In this document: piece after piece, positions 25,672 to 35,598 of the stretch | Layout: every line of letters starts with the position of its first letter | Position numbering within the stretch: the first letter of the stretch is position 1 | Assembly: GCA_039714495.1 (NCBI GenBank) | Contig: JBDLJD010000001.1 | Location: 23,141-87,140, forward strand | Length of the DNA stretch: 64,000 nt | From: JAJDNW01 sp039714495 | GTDB taxonomy: Bacteria > Desulfobacterota > Desulfobacteria > Desulfobacterales > B30-G6 | Reading direction: 5' to 3' | Notes under the pieces: model-generated | Database searches by the model: none | What the model was told of the DNA's origin: nothing | What the model saw: only the letters and a program-made list of their open reading frames with translations | Program-made: the position numbers and the translations under genes

Positions 25672-28600
25672 ATGGAAAACAGTTCCAGCTGGGTGTGACC
25701 CTTTTTACGAGGGCGGCCCTCAGCCACGCGATGATAATTTTTAAGGTTCTGTTCGATGTCACGGATAAACCTGGATGGTTCCCTTGATTCATTTTTTCCA
25801 AAAACCGTGCGTTTTTTCACATAGCTTAAAAACAACGCCTGCTTGGCGCGTGTCATGGCCACATACAACAGTCGGCGCTCCTCCTCTATATTTTCGGCAT
25901 CCCCATTCTGCGGTTTGAAAGGAATATAGCCCTCTTCACAACCACTCACAAAAACCACTGGAAATTCAAGTCCTTTGGATGCATGCATGGTCATCAGGGA
26001 TACTTTCTCAGTGTTGGCATCAAACAGGTCTGTGTCTGTCTGCAGCGATGTTGTCTGACAAAGCACAGCCGTTGTGGGATATTGATTTGAATGCTCGACG
26101 AATTTTTCCAGTGCAGCCCTTGATTCCCTGTCGGGTGCCGCTTTTTCACGAATCTGGCTGTTGTCCAGTATAAACCTTATTTTCTGTTGCGGGGTTAATC
26201 CCTTCATTTGCAGGCGAAGAGTGTTTATTTTATCAATAAACTTAACGATTTTTAGCTGGCGCTCCTTCTTCATCCCAATCACCGGAAAACGACGGGTGTT
26301 GTCCAGTGCTTCCAGAAGAGCGTAGTTGTTTTCAAATGCCCATTTTTTCCATTTCTGTACGGTATTGGGTCCCAGACCGGACCCCGCATATTTAAAAATC
26401 CTTTCCATATCCATATATGATCCTGTTTTTTCAATTATTTTCAGAAAGGAAAGGGTAAAGTCTACACTTTTTTCAGAAAATGCTTCATCCTTGGAAGCAA
26501 CCTGGAACGGTATGCCGGCCCGTTTGAGCACATCGGCAAACACCTCACACTGGCGCCCGGTCCGGAACAACACGGCAAAATCGCCAAAAGAACAATCCTC
26601 CATGGTTGTGTCGGTTTTCTCGAAATCAATGGAATAAAACCCCAACCCACCGACCATACGCTCAATTTCTTTTCCAATGGCCACGGCTTCACCCTGCTCG
26701 TCAGCGCAGGGTAGAACATTGATGCTTTCCGGTCCATCGATCTTCGAAAAAATTTTTATAGCGTCCCGGCCCTCCTTGGTGGACCCTATCATCTGTTGCG
26801 AGGCTTCGAGCACCACCTGCACCGAACGGTAATTTCGGGACAGATTGATGGAAAGCGCCTGGGGATAGTCTTTGGTATACCGGTTGAAGAAACGCGCATC
26901 AGATCCTCTGAACCCGTAGATAGACTGGTCAGGATCCCCAATGACACAGATGTTGGCATTCTGCGGGGCCAGGTGTTTTATAATGCGATATTGTGCAAAA
27001 TTAACGTCTTGATATTCATCTACAAAAATATATTTAAACTGTTTTTGAAATCGATTTACCCGCTCCGGGGAATCATCAAATATCTTGACCACATTATAAA
27101 TCAAATCCTCGAAGTCCCACAGATGGTCCCTTGATAGCTGGTTTTGATAATTTATATAAACCTGTTGAAATAGCCTCTGGGAAACGTCTTTGATGGTGCC
27201 GGGCCGTTTATGAGGTCCGCGGATCTGCTGCTTTTCTCCAGCCACCCAGTTGGCCAGGTCACCTAATTTTATGCCGATATCGACACGTGCCTTTTTTAGA
27301 CTATTGGCTGCCTGTTCGAAAAAATACCTTCTTTCGTTTTCATCTACTATCCTGAAAGAATTCATTTTTTCCATATCCTGGAGCACTTGGACACAAAAAG
27401 CATGAAATGTCGTCGCCAGCGGGGCTTTTGTTTTATCCCCTAATATCTGTTTAAGCCGATGGTGCATCTCTTCGGCAGCTTTGTTGGTAAAGGTAAGCGC
27501 CAGAATATTATCGGGTTTTGCCTGATGGCTGTCGATCAGATGCGCTATTCTATGGGTTATGGTCAGGGTTTTGCCCGTTCCAGGACCGGCAACGATGATC
27601 AGGGGGCCTTTTCCATGAAGAACGGCCTGTTGCTGTTGTTTATTGAGAATAGATTTTTGGTTAGCTGTCGTCTTTTTTTTTTTACCGGTTTTCTTCTTGA
27701 TAAAAAGACGGCCTTTGGGGGAGTTTTTTTTTTTAGATTCTTGCTTGGGAATATTGAAAAGCTTTTTCTGCCCGGACAGGGTCTCTTTTTCTTTGGCGTC
27801 AAAAAGGGAAATTCTACCGAATTCACCATCATATCCTGGATGGACTTTCACCTCGTTTCGGCGGGCGCGCAGGATGGCTTCACTAAAATACGGCAAATCA
27901 ACGGTTTCTATCTGATCAACATCAAGGAAATTGATAATATCCAACTCCGGCCCGAGTTGGCCTAACAGACGGTCATAATGATAGGACACTTTCTTGGTAT
28001 TGGGGCCCACACTCAATATTTCCGAAAGTATTTCTCTCAACGGTATTATACTCTGAAAGGCATGTCTTTTTTCGGGCTGGATGCCTTCTTCACGGTCCGC
28101 CAACTCTTCGACCCGGTACAGCACTCCCAGGGTCATGGGTTTATGGCAGACCGGGCAGATACCTTCATGGATTATGGTATCCCGCGGCCAGGAGCGCACA
28201 TTGCACTTCCGGTGTCCGTCCAGATGATATTTGCCCTCTTCAGGATAAAACTCCAGCGTTCCCAGAAAGGTTGAAGGGTCCCCTTCTTCCATGGCCTGGC
28301 GGATATGTTTAAAGGATAGTTCTGTATTAAACATATTCGCCTCTCTACCCAGTTTACTGGGCGAATGGGCATCGGAATTGGATATCAATGTCATATCATC
28401 GAGGAATTTTATCCGCCAGTTCATGGGGGGATCAGAGGAAAGACCCGTTTCAACGGCAAAAATATAAGGCGTCAGATCTTCAAAACATTCTTCTATGGTG
28501 TCAAATCCTGATTTAGATCCCAAAATAGAAAACCAGGGTGTCCATATATGCGCGGGAACTAAAAAGTTTTTTTCAGATTTTTTCAGAACAATTTCAAGAA

Positions 28601-29039
28601 GATGTTTGGCATCGAGGCCCAGGATAGGCCTTCCGTCGGAGTGGATATTGCCTATTTTTTCCAATTCTTTATTAAAGGACGCAGCAATGGTAAGATCGGG
28701 GATAAAGACCAGGTTGTGGTTTTTCCTGGTTTTCCCGTCTTTTTTATAAATATTACTTATTTCCGTTGTCAGAACAAATCGCACATCACCCCTACAGGCA
28801 GCTGGAACATGTTCGTCTAAGGATGTAGCTATATCCTCCCTCAGTTTAAAAAGGCCTTCCTCCGCCGGTATTAACTTTGTTTCAATTTCGTCAAACCATC
28901 CGGGATGGGTAAAATCACCTGTCCCGATGACATGTATACCTTTTAGCTGAGCTGATATATAAAGATTTTCAAGATCTAAATTTTTAGCGGTTGCGCGAGA
29001 GTATTTTGAATGGATGTGAAAGTCGGCAATAAATTTCAT
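25668..29039 (-). CDS. PHP-domain / UvrD-family helicase fusion
   Basis: 1123 residues. About 1-400 is a PHP-type metal-dependent domain (FHIHSKYSRATAKN, GTGDFTHPGW, TEIS, NSDAHSPSKLG) with a Cys cluster (HRKCN, ICPVC near residue 293) likely to bind zinc. About 465-1110 is a superfamily 1A helicase. Its motifs are Walker A VAGPGTGKTLTITHRIAH (about 483), FVDEYQDVNFAQY (about 673), GDPDQSIYGFRGS, LSRNYRS and LMTMHASKGLEFPVVFVSGCEEG. The join at 420-465 is a Lys-rich linker. The fusion suggests a helicase with its own phosphoesterase or nuclease for DNA repair. It diverges from dnaN. Confidence 0.9.
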   Translation of the reverse strand: MKFIADFHIHSKYSRATAKNLDLENLYISAQLKGIHVIGTGDFTHPGWFDEIETKLIPAEEGLFKLREDIATSLDEHVPAACRGDVRFVLTTEISNIYKKDGKTRKNHNLVFIPDLTIAASFNKELEKIGNIHSDGRPILGLDAKHLLEIVLKKSEKNFLVPAHIWTPWFSILGSKSGFDTIEECFEDLTPYIFAVETGLSSDPPMNWRIKFLDDMTLISNSDAHSPSKLGREANMFNTELSFKHIRQAMEEGDPSTFLGTLEFYPEEGKYHLDGHRKCNVRSWPRDTIIHEGICPVCHKPMTLGVLYRVEELADREEGIQPEKRHAFQSIIPLREILSEILSVGPNTKKVSYHYDRLLGQLGPELDIINFLDVDQIETVDLPYFSEAILRARRNEVKVHPGYDGEFGRISLFDAKEKETLSGQKKLFNIPKQESKKKNSPKGRLFIKKKTGKKKKTTANQKSILNKQQQQAVLHGKGPLIIVAGPGTGKTLTITHRIAHLIDSHQAKPDNILALTFTNKAAEEMHHRLKQILGDKTKAPLATTFHAFCVQVLQDMEKMNSFRIVDENERRYFFEQAANSLKKARVDIGIKLGDLANWVAGEKQQIRGPHKRPGTIKDVSQRLFQQVYINYQNQLSRDHLWDFEDLIYNVVKIFDDSPERVNRFQKQFKYIFVDEYQDVNFAQYRIIKHLAPQNANICVIGDPDQSIYGFRGSDARFFNRYTKDYPQALSINLSRNYRSVQVVLEASQQMIGSTKEGRDAIKIFSKIDGPESINVLPCADEQGEAVAIGKEIERMVGGLGFYSIDFEKTDTTMEDCSFGDFAVLFRTGRQCEVFADVLKRAGIPFQVASKDEAFSEKSVDFTLSFLKIIEKTGSYMDMERIFKYAGSGLGPNTVQKWKKWAFENNYALLEALDNTRRFPVIGMKKERQLKIVKFIDKINTLRLQMKGLTPQQKIRFILDNSQIREKAAPDRESRAALEKFVEHSNQYPTTAVLCQTTSLQTDTDLFDANTEKVSLMTMHASKGLEFPVVFVSGCEEGYIPFKPQNGDAENIEEERRLLYVAMTRAKQALFLSYVKKRTVFGKNESREPSRFIRDIEQNLKNYHRVAEGRPRKKGHTQLELFSI

Positions 29040-29375
29040 GGAAGGTTTATTTAACTGCCCGTTTTAGGTTAAAATTTTCTTGTATATTTTTGAGTAGCAG
29101 GCTATATATCTTCATTTAATATATTACTTAATACAATATATAGTATATTTCGCGTTTTTTTAGAATACAATGTTTTCATTCATTGTTAATAAATATCCAC
29201 TTATGAACATCGCCTTGAAAAATGTACACAACCGGGCTGTTCTTTATACGTATTCAACACATTTATTGAAAACCTTTTATCAAATTAAATTAAATATAGT
29301 CAATTTATTATAGACTTATTAGTTTTATTGACACTCTATACTTATACTTATTTTAAATTTAAATAAGGAATAGAT
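29040..29375. other. AT-rich region upstream of dnaN
   Basis: A 336-bp, very AT-rich gap between the divergent helicase and dnaN genes. This is the kind of position where a replication origin can lie. No perfect DnaA box (TTATNCACA) was found. The closest is ATATCCACT near 29193, with two mismatches. A long run of T/A tracts (29101-29160 and 29270-29360) could unwind easily. The origin call is therefore only a possibility. Confidence 0.35.
29328..29356 (+). promoter_or_regulatory. Candidate promoter of dnaN-gyrB
   Basis: TTGACA at 29328-29333 is a perfect -35; a T/A-rich -10 (ATTTTA or TTTTAA) follows at 16-17 nt, about 20 nt before the AAGGA ribosome binding site. The -10 is weak, so the exact start is uncertain. 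Confidence 0.45.
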
Positions 29376-30494
29376 ATGAAATTTACAATACAAAAAGGGG
29401 ATATACTGGACGTTCTCTCAAAGATACAGGGATTGACCAGCCGCAAAAGCAATCTGGCAATAACGGAAAATATCCTTATAAAAGCTGCGGAGAATGGAAT
29501 AACCCTGATGGCCACCGATCTGGAAACCGGGCTCGAGGGAACCTACCCGGCCCAGATAGATAATCCCGGATCCATAGCCATCAGCGCCAGAAAATTTTTC
29601 GAAATCGTCAGGGAATTTCCAAGTGATGATATTAACGTCCATGAAGTGGACAATAGATGGATTGAAATAGGCAGCCAAGCGATTCAGTATCACATCGTCG
29701 GTATGGATCCGGATGAGTTTCCGGACAACCCCAATATTGCCGATGTTACTTTTTTCGAAATCGAATCAGCTCCCTTGAAGAAAATGATCGAAAAGAGCAT
29801 CATCATCAGCGGTGCTAGTGATGATAAAAGAGCCCATATCAACGGTGCCTTTTTTGAAAAAATTGATGGAGAAGACGATCAACGGGTCAGAATCGTATCC
29901 ACCGATGGAAGCCGGTTGTCCAAATGTGATTATGTTTTCGAGACGAAGATGGATCTTCCCGAGACGGGTAAAATTATCATACCCAAAAAAGGTTTGAATG
30001 AAGTTGCAAAATTCTTGTCTTCCGAAGGTGTCGTATCTATTGGCATAATGAATAATTATTTCATCGTCAAAAAAGATGCCGAAATAATAATCATCAGGCT
30101 TCTGGAGGGGGAGTTTCCGGAATACAGTGACATTATAAAAAAAGAAGATGTCCATGACATCGTGATCGACAGAAACAGGATCACCATGCTGTTGAAACGC
30201 ATGTCCATTCTTTCATCAGAGAACTACAAGGGCGCTGTTTTTGATTTTAACGATAACCGTCTGCTGGTGAGTGCTACCAATCCCGAGATAGGGGAATCCA
30301 AGGAAGATATGGAAATAGCGTTTGAAAGGGAGAGAATCAATGTTGCTTTCAATCCCAAGTACATTATCGAAATACTGAATGCCATAGAAGGTGAAAATGT
30401 TCTGTTGAATATTCATAGTGAAGATAAACCATGTATTATCGAAGGGGTGGATGATAAAAGCTATTTAAGCGTAATCATGCCGATGAGAATATAA
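29376..30494 (+). CDS. dnaN: DNA polymerase III beta sliding clamp
   Basis: 372 residues, the usual clamp length, with three repeated clamp domains. Conserved landmarks are the N-terminal MKFTIQKGDILDVLSKIQG, ATDLETGLEG, the GSRLSKCDYVF segment and the C-terminal SYLSVIMPMRI, which matches the typical end of bacterial clamps. It tethers polymerase to DNA as a ring dimer. Its TAA stop shares one base with the gyrB ATG, so the two are co-translated. dnaA and recF, often neighbours, are absent here. Confidence 0.95.
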   Translation: MKFTIQKGDILDVLSKIQGLTSRKSNLAITENILIKAAENGITLMATDLETGLEGTYPAQIDNPGSIAISARKFFEIVREFPSDDINVHEVDNRWIEIGSQAIQYHIVGMDPDEFPDNPNIADVTFFEIESAPLKKMIEKSIIISGASDDKRAHINGAFFEKIDGEDDQRVRIVSTDGSRLSKCDYVFETKMDLPETGKIIIPKKGLNEVAKFLSSEGVVSIGIMNNYFIVKKDAEIIIIRLLEGEFPEYSDIIKKEDVHDIVIDRNRITMLLKRMSILSSENYKGAVFDFNDNRLLVSATNPEIGESKEDMEIAFERERINVAFNPKYIIEILNAIEGENVLLNIHSEDKPCIIEGVDDKSYLSVIMPMRI

Positions 30495-32935
30495 TGACAG
30501 CAATATATGATGAAAGCAGTATAGATGTATTGGAGGGTCTTGAACCGGTAAGATTAAGACCTTCCATGTATATAGGCAATGTGGATGTGGCCGGGCTCCA
30601 TCACCTTGTGTATGAGGTGGTGGACAACAGCATTGATGAGGCCATGGCCGGTTTTTGTAAGAAAATAAAGGTTACGGTTCATTCGGACAACAGCATCAGC
30701 GTGGAGGATGACGGCAGGGGGATCCCCGTGGGGATTCACAAAACGGAAAATGTACCCGCCGTCGAGGTCGTATTGACCAAACTGCATGCCGGCGGAAAGT
30801 TTGACAATGATTCCTATAAGGTATCCGGCGGTCTGCATGGCGTAGGTGTTTCTGTGGTCAATGCCTTGTCCGCTTTTCTGGAAGTGGAGGTGTATTCCGA
30901 TAAAAAGGTATATTATCAAACCTATGAACGTGGAATTAAAACCAGTGAACTGAAGACCATCGGAAAAACCAGGAAAAAAGGGACTAAAATCCATTTTATT
31001 CCGGATGCTGATATATTCAACAACGTTGAATTCAATTATGACATTCTTGTCCGACGGCTGCGGGAACTGGCCTTTTTGAATAAAGGGATAAAAATAGCCA
31101 TCGCCGACGAACGCTCGGATAAAGAGGATGAATTTTTCTATAAAGGAGGGATTGTTTCCTTTGTTGAATATGTAAACAGGCGACACACACCGCTTCACAA
31201 GCCCGTCTTTATCGAAGGGGAGCGCAATAACGTACAGATTGAAGTGGCCATTCAGTACAATGATACCTTTAAGGAAAAAATGTTTTCTTTTGCCAACAAT
31301 ATCAACACGGTCGAAGGAGGATTTCATCTTATTGGTTTCAAGGCGGCCCTTACCCGTACGCTGAATACCTATTCAACCAACGGGAATCTGCCTAAAAACC
31401 TGACGGCTAAAATAAGCGGTGATGATGTCAGGGAGGGACTGGCAGCCATCATCAGCGTCAGAATAATGGACCCTCAATTCGAAGGTCAGACCAAGACAAA
31501 GCTGGGCAACAGCGAGGTCAAGGGCTTGGTGGAGTCGCTGGTAAATGAAAAATTAGGGGTTTTTTTAGAAGAAAACCCAACAATTGCCAAGAAGATCATT
31601 GCCAAGGCCGTTGAGGCGGCCCGGGCCAGGGATGCGGCCAAAAGGGCCAGGGACCTGGCCAGAAGCAAGGGATCTTTAATTGATTCAACCTTGCCCGGGA
31701 AACTGGCTGAATGTCAAATATCAGACCCCGCTCAACGGGAGTTGTTTCTTGTAGAGGGCGACTCGGCAGGTGGGTCTGCAAAGCAGGGCAGGGATAGAAA
31801 ATTCCAGGCTATTTTACCGTTGAAGGGTAAAATATTGAATGTCGAAAAGGCCCGCTTCGATAAGATTCTGCGAAGCGAGGAAATAAAAAATATGATAACG
31901 GCACTGGGCACGGGTGTCGGTCGGGAAGAGTATGATATTGAGAAATTAAGATATCATAAAATCATCATAATGACGGATGCCGATGTTGACGGATCTCATA
32001 TCCGCACGCTTCTATTGACATTTTTTTACAGACAACTTCCTGAAATTATAGAAAAAGGTTATCTGTATATTGCCCAACCACCCTTACTCAAAGTAGGCAA
32101 GGGAAAAAGGGAGATGTATCTCAAGGATGAACGTGAGTACAACGACTATATATTGAAGAGGGTTTGTGAAAAGAAAAATGTCAAAGCGGGGGATAATGGG
32201 TCTAAAATTACCAACCACAAGCTTTTCGTATTTATAGGAAACTTGTCCGAATACTATACGGCCTTGTCCAGCCTGGAAAAAAGGGGGATTTATCCGGACC
32301 TGGTCGAACTGATGATCAATTGTGGTGTTGAAAGTGTAAAATACCTGCAAGATAGGGAAAAAATGAAATTTCTGGAAAAACAGCTCAAGGCCAGCCAATA
32401 CATTGTTGAAAAACTGGCTTTGAACGAGGACCATGATGTGTTTGAAATGATCATTATGCCCTCAGATGAATTGAAAAAGGAAATTTTAATTAAAAATCCC
32501 TTTATCAGCGAGGTTAAACCCATAATCATGGGAAGAAAACTCGTTTATTCGCCTGATTATCAAAAAGCTGTGGTTATCAGCAAAAAAATAGTGAAGTATG
32601 ACACGCCGCCCTTCAATGTTGTCCTACGGGATGAAGATCCAAGCAAGAAAAAACAACCCCTGGAATTTGATAACAAGAGAGATTTACTTGACTATCTTAT
32701 AGAAGAGGGAAAAAGAGGAATCAGCGTTCAGCGTTACAAAGGTCTCGGGGAGATGAACCCTGATCAGTTGTGGAAGACCACCATGAATCCGGAAAAAAGG
32801 AATATGCTGCAGGTTCGCATCATAGATGCGGTGGACACCGATGAAATATTCACGGTTCTCATGGGGGATGAAGTTGAACCGAGAAGGGAATTTATCCAGA
32901 ATAATGCCCTGGAGGTAAATACGCTGGATATATAA
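30494..32935 (+). CDS. gyrB: DNA gyrase subunit B
   Basis: 813 residues. The GHKL ATPase domain has EVVDNSIDEAMAGFCK, DDGRGIPVGIH and GGLHGVGVSVVNALS. The Toprim domain has EGDSAGGSAKQGRDRKFQA and TDADVDGSHIRTLLL. The C-terminal QRYKGLGEMNPDQLWKTTM contact region is intact. With GyrA it introduces negative supercoils using ATP. Length and the extra residues between Toprim and the C-terminus (about 560-720) match the longer, gamma/deltaproteobacterial form of GyrB. Overlaps dnaN by 1 nt. Confidence 0.97.
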   Translation: MTAIYDESSIDVLEGLEPVRLRPSMYIGNVDVAGLHHLVYEVVDNSIDEAMAGFCKKIKVTVHSDNSISVEDDGRGIPVGIHKTENVPAVEVVLTKLHAGGKFDNDSYKVSGGLHGVGVSVVNALSAFLEVEVYSDKKVYYQTYERGIKTSELKTIGKTRKKGTKIHFIPDADIFNNVEFNYDILVRRLRELAFLNKGIKIAIADERSDKEDEFFYKGGIVSFVEYVNRRHTPLHKPVFIEGERNNVQIEVAIQYNDTFKEKMFSFANNINTVEGGFHLIGFKAALTRTLNTYSTNGNLPKNLTAKISGDDVREGLAAIISVRIMDPQFEGQTKTKLGNSEVKGLVESLVNEKLGVFLEENPTIAKKIIAKAVEAARARDAAKRARDLARSKGSLIDSTLPGKLAECQISDPAQRELFLVEGDSAGGSAKQGRDRKFQAILPLKGKILNVEKARFDKILRSEEIKNMITALGTGVGREEYDIEKLRYHKIIIMTDADVDGSHIRTLLLTFFYRQLPEIIEKGYLYIAQPPLLKVGKGKREMYLKDEREYNDYILKRVCEKKNVKAGDNGSKITNHKLFVFIGNLSEYYTALSSLEKRGIYPDLVELMINCGVESVKYLQDREKMKFLEKQLKASQYIVEKLALNEDHDVFEMIIMPSDELKKEILIKNPFISEVKPIIMGRKLVYSPDYQKAVVISKKIVKYDTPPFNVVLRDEDPSKKKQPLEFDNKRDLLDYLIEEGKRGISVQRYKGLGEMNPDQLWKTTMNPEKRNMLQVRIIDAVDTDEIFTVLMGDEVEPRREFIQNNALEVNTLDI

Positions 32936-32968
32936 ATAATATTTATAAAATTGAGTTGTAGTATTTAT

Positions 32969-33002
32969 AAAAGGGCAATCTAATTATATAGGTTGCCCTT
33001 TT
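32969..33002 (+). terminator. Rho-independent terminator of dnaN-gyrB
   Basis: AAAAGGGCAATCT and AGGTTGCCCTTTT pair over 13 positions (one G-U), with an AT-rich 8-nt loop, ending in TTTT then GAATTTT. It begins about 34 nt after the gyrB stop and can also serve the convergent gene on the other strand. Confidence 0.85.
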
Positions 33003-33023
33003 GAATTTTGGTATAAATTTTTA

Positions 33024-34544
33024 TTATAGGCGCTGCAGAAAAGAGCTGCGCGTCATACCTGCACCCACGGAATCGTTGAGGATGATCTTCGCCGATCTGA
33101 GCGCTTCCAGGTTGCGATTGATGGGCAAGCCGTTGATGGTGTCCGGTTTGAGCGCGCTTTTGGCCAGGTCATAGGGCAATCGCTGCATACAGACCACCGA
33201 GCAGTTGCCCCTTTCATGGATATTGGTGATCATTTTGTTGGCCAGGTAATCCACGATATCCTGCTTAAGGTCGGGTTGGCCGTCGTCCAATACTTTTTCC
33301 AGGGTCAAGGGGAGCATGGCAAAGTTGGCCTGGTGTTCGACCAGAAGGTCAAGCTTTTGCATAGTAAGATTATTGTCACCAAGCAGGGCGTCCATATGGC
33401 TGCGGGCACCTCGTGTGGCATAGAGAAAAACACCCTTGCCGTTCATTTCGCCGAACAGTTCACCGTCCCGTTCAACTGCTTGAATATACGGGGCAAAGCA
33501 GCCATGGGTTCTGGTGCGGGCATCAACGATGCCATTTTCCGGCTGTGTAAATTCATACGATTCGCTCTTGTGGACAGTCACCTCCACGGAATAATCCTGT
33601 TGGAGATAAATAGAGATGATATTCTTTTGTTTTCCCGACAGGATGTATGTTTTGGCAAAGGTTTTGACGAGCTCGGGATCATCGTTGAGGGTGTTGATGT
33701 CAAAAGCAAAGGAATCTACATGGTTTTCATACAGGCCCATGAGGCTTTTGAAACTGGTTGCCTGGTCAGCCTGTTCCGGGTGCATGTGTTGGACCAGGCA
33801 ATGCTGCACCCGGGCTGATATGGCCGGAACCCGCATGGGAAGAATGCCCAGTTTGTTGTCGATGATGATGCCGTCAATTTTGTCGTTTCCGTTCAGATTA
33901 TAGATGATATTTGCCAGTTGGTCGGTGAAATCCTTTTTCAGGGCCCCTTTAAATGTCTTGGTTTCAATGTTGTTTTGAGGCATTTCCTGGCTGCAGGTTG
34001 TTTCCAGGGCTGTGGCCACGGAATCGTCCCCAAAGATGATGTTGGATGTGTTCTTGGGTTTGAAGGCTTTGCAGCGGTGGATGTTTTCCGCTCCCACAAC
34101 AATGGAGATATCCCCCTCCTTAAGGTAGCCGGTGAGGGAAAGCATCAGTAACAGTTCAACGGAGACATTGTAGCCCGGGCATCCGGCATACAGGTCAAGG
34201 GCAGTGGCATTCGGGCACTTGTCCTTGATGATGTCGAACGGGTAACGGATAAGCGGTCCCGGGTCGAATTTGTCATCCCCCACATTGGTGGCCCCGATTA
34301 TGAGCTTTACCCGGGCGGGATCGAACGCATTGGTTTCCATGAGGTCATCAACGGAAATGGTACCAATTCTGACATCATCGGGCGCCACCACACGGGTGCG
34401 GATACCGATGCGTTCTTCGATGGTTTTATGGGTTACCGGTATATTCCCCTTGAAGAACATACCTTTGTTTTCATACATGGCGTTGTCGGTGAGGGTACCG
34501 CCGTTCCATGCACCATAACCCAGGATCTGCAGTGCTGAATTCAT
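33024..34544 (-). CDS. KASIII-like (FabH-fold) condensing enzyme with a large insert
   Basis: 506 residues, much longer than FabH (about 320). The thiolase-fold catalytic triad is recognisable: Cys122 in LYAGCPGYNVS, His404 in EHQAN, and Asn447 in ERGNCSV. The distance between Cys and His is about 280 residues against about 130 in FabH, so roughly 150 residues are inserted, mainly 200-370. A natural reaction would be acyl-thioester condensation or acyl transfer to a small acceptor. No ACP or reductase gene is adjacent. It converges on gyrB. Confidence 0.7.
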   Translation of the reverse strand: MNSALQILGYGAWNGGTLTDNAMYENKGMFFKGNIPVTHKTIEERIGIRTRVVAPDDVRIGTISVDDLMETNAFDPARVKLIIGATNVGDDKFDPGPLIRYPFDIIKDKCPNATALDLYAGCPGYNVSVELLLMLSLTGYLKEGDISIVVGAENIHRCKAFKPKNTSNIIFGDDSVATALETTCSQEMPQNNIETKTFKGALKKDFTDQLANIIYNLNGNDKIDGIIIDNKLGILPMRVPAISARVQHCLVQHMHPEQADQATSFKSLMGLYENHVDSFAFDINTLNDDPELVKTFAKTYILSGKQKNIISIYLQQDYSVEVTVHKSESYEFTQPENGIVDARTRTHGCFAPYIQAVERDGELFGEMNGKGVFLYATRGARSHMDALLGDNNLTMQKLDLLVEHQANFAMLPLTLEKVLDDGQPDLKQDIVDYLANKMITNIHERGNCSVVCMQRLPYDLAKSALKPDTINGLPINRNLEALRSAKIILNDSVGAGMTRSSFLQRL

Positions 34545-34718
34545 CGGGGGGTAAATCTCCTTGGTGAATAATTGTATTGATTATGAATAATACTATATGG
34601 GAAGAAGAAGAAAAGGTCTTTAAGTAGAAATTACCACTGATTTTGTAAAAGAAATGTAAAAATAAATTTTCATGCATCTTATTTACATGAGCAGATGAAA
34701 ACATCGGTAATATAATTG

Positions 34719-34785
34719 GCTTTCATGCTTTGTTAAGCGTATCTGAGCATGAAAATTTATGGAATGCGGCTTCGCCGCTCAATTA
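34719..34785. repeat. Hairpin plus GCGGCTTCGCCGC element upstream of thyA
   Basis: TTCATGCT and AGCATGAA pair across a 16-nt loop, and after a short AT spacer GCGGCTTCGCCGC forms a second tight hairpin, followed by TCAATTAT. The same two-part layout occurs after thyA (35595), after the gene ending at 48889 and after the DAC-like gene (minus strand, 49230 downward). Confidence 0.55.
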
Positions 34786-34806
34786 TCAATGATGGGAGCC
34801 AAATCA

Positions 34807-35598
34807 ATGAACATACATAATATACAAGCGAGGGACCTGCCGGATCTGTGGTTCCAGGCCGTGCATGACATTCTGGACAACGGCCGCCGGTTTACAATCG
34901 ACAGAGGGTCATATGCCGGGCAAACCCGGTTGGAATACGACTATTTCTGCGGGCATGTGATCCACCCGTACACCGAACCCCTTATTCCCGACATACCGCC
35001 GGCTTGCGGCATTCCCAACCCTGTGGAAGAGGCCTATATCTACGGTGGTGACGGTTACGAGCGGTCCTATATCGAATATCTGATGACCGGCCATAAGGAA
35101 CCGGGCGAGTCCTATACGTACGGTGAGCGACTGACCCGCGCACCGATCTCCGGAAACAAAAAGATCTGGTGGGATGAAGAAAACCAGGAGATCATCGACC
35201 GGCGGGAAGTGGACGGGAAAATTGTTTTCAAAGAGGATGAGGAACTTTTTCTCAACCAGATCGAATGGATCATCGATACGTATAAGAATTTCGGTTACCG
35301 CAACAACCAGATGGTTTTGCAGGTGGCGCATCCATCGGATATGACCCTCCTGGATCCACCCTGTCTGCGTTCCATTGACACGCGCATCCAGGACGGCAAG
35401 CTCAATTTTTTCGTTTATTTCAGGTCGTGGGATCTATGGGGGGGGCTGCCGGCCAACCTGGCCGGGGTCCAGAACCTGAAGAGCTATATGGCGGCGGAGA
35501 TCGGTGTGGATGACGGCGAAATGGTTGTGGAGAGCAAGGGACTGCACCTTTATGGCTACGCCGAGGACCTGGCCAAGCTGCGCTGCCTCCGCGACTAA
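34807..35598 (+). CDS. thyA: Thymidylate synthase, archaeal-like ThyA
   Basis: 264 residues from the ATG at 34807, with GGGAG about 8 nt upstream. The catalytic cysteine is in LLDPPCLRS. The phosphate/dUMP-binding region is FVYFRSWDLWGGLPANLAGVQ and the closing motif is ESKGLHLYGYAEDL, equivalent to the ThyA His/Tyr substrate site. It methylates dUMP with methylene-folate. The spacing and the WGGLPANL variant of FLGLPFNI resemble methanogen-type ThyA proteins rather than the E. coli form. The stop codon begins an 11-bp palindrome. Confidence 0.8.
   Translation: MNIHNIQARDLPDLWFQAVHDILDNGRRFTIDRGSYAGQTRLEYDYFCGHVIHPYTEPLIPDIPPACGIPNPVEEAYIYGGDGYERSYIEYLMTGHKEPGESYTYGERLTRAPISGNKKIWWDEENQEIIDRREVDGKIVFKEDEELFLNQIEWIIDTYKNFGYRNNQMVLQVAHPSDMTLLDPPCLRSIDTRIQDGKLNFFVYFRSWDLWGGLPANLAGVQNLKSYMAAEIGVDDGEMVVESKGLHLYGYAEDLAKLRCLRD

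Noticed and set aside
29040..29375. Chromosomal origin called outright
   Set aside because: AT-rich and next to dnaN, but no perfect DnaA boxes and no dnaA; listed only as a possibility.
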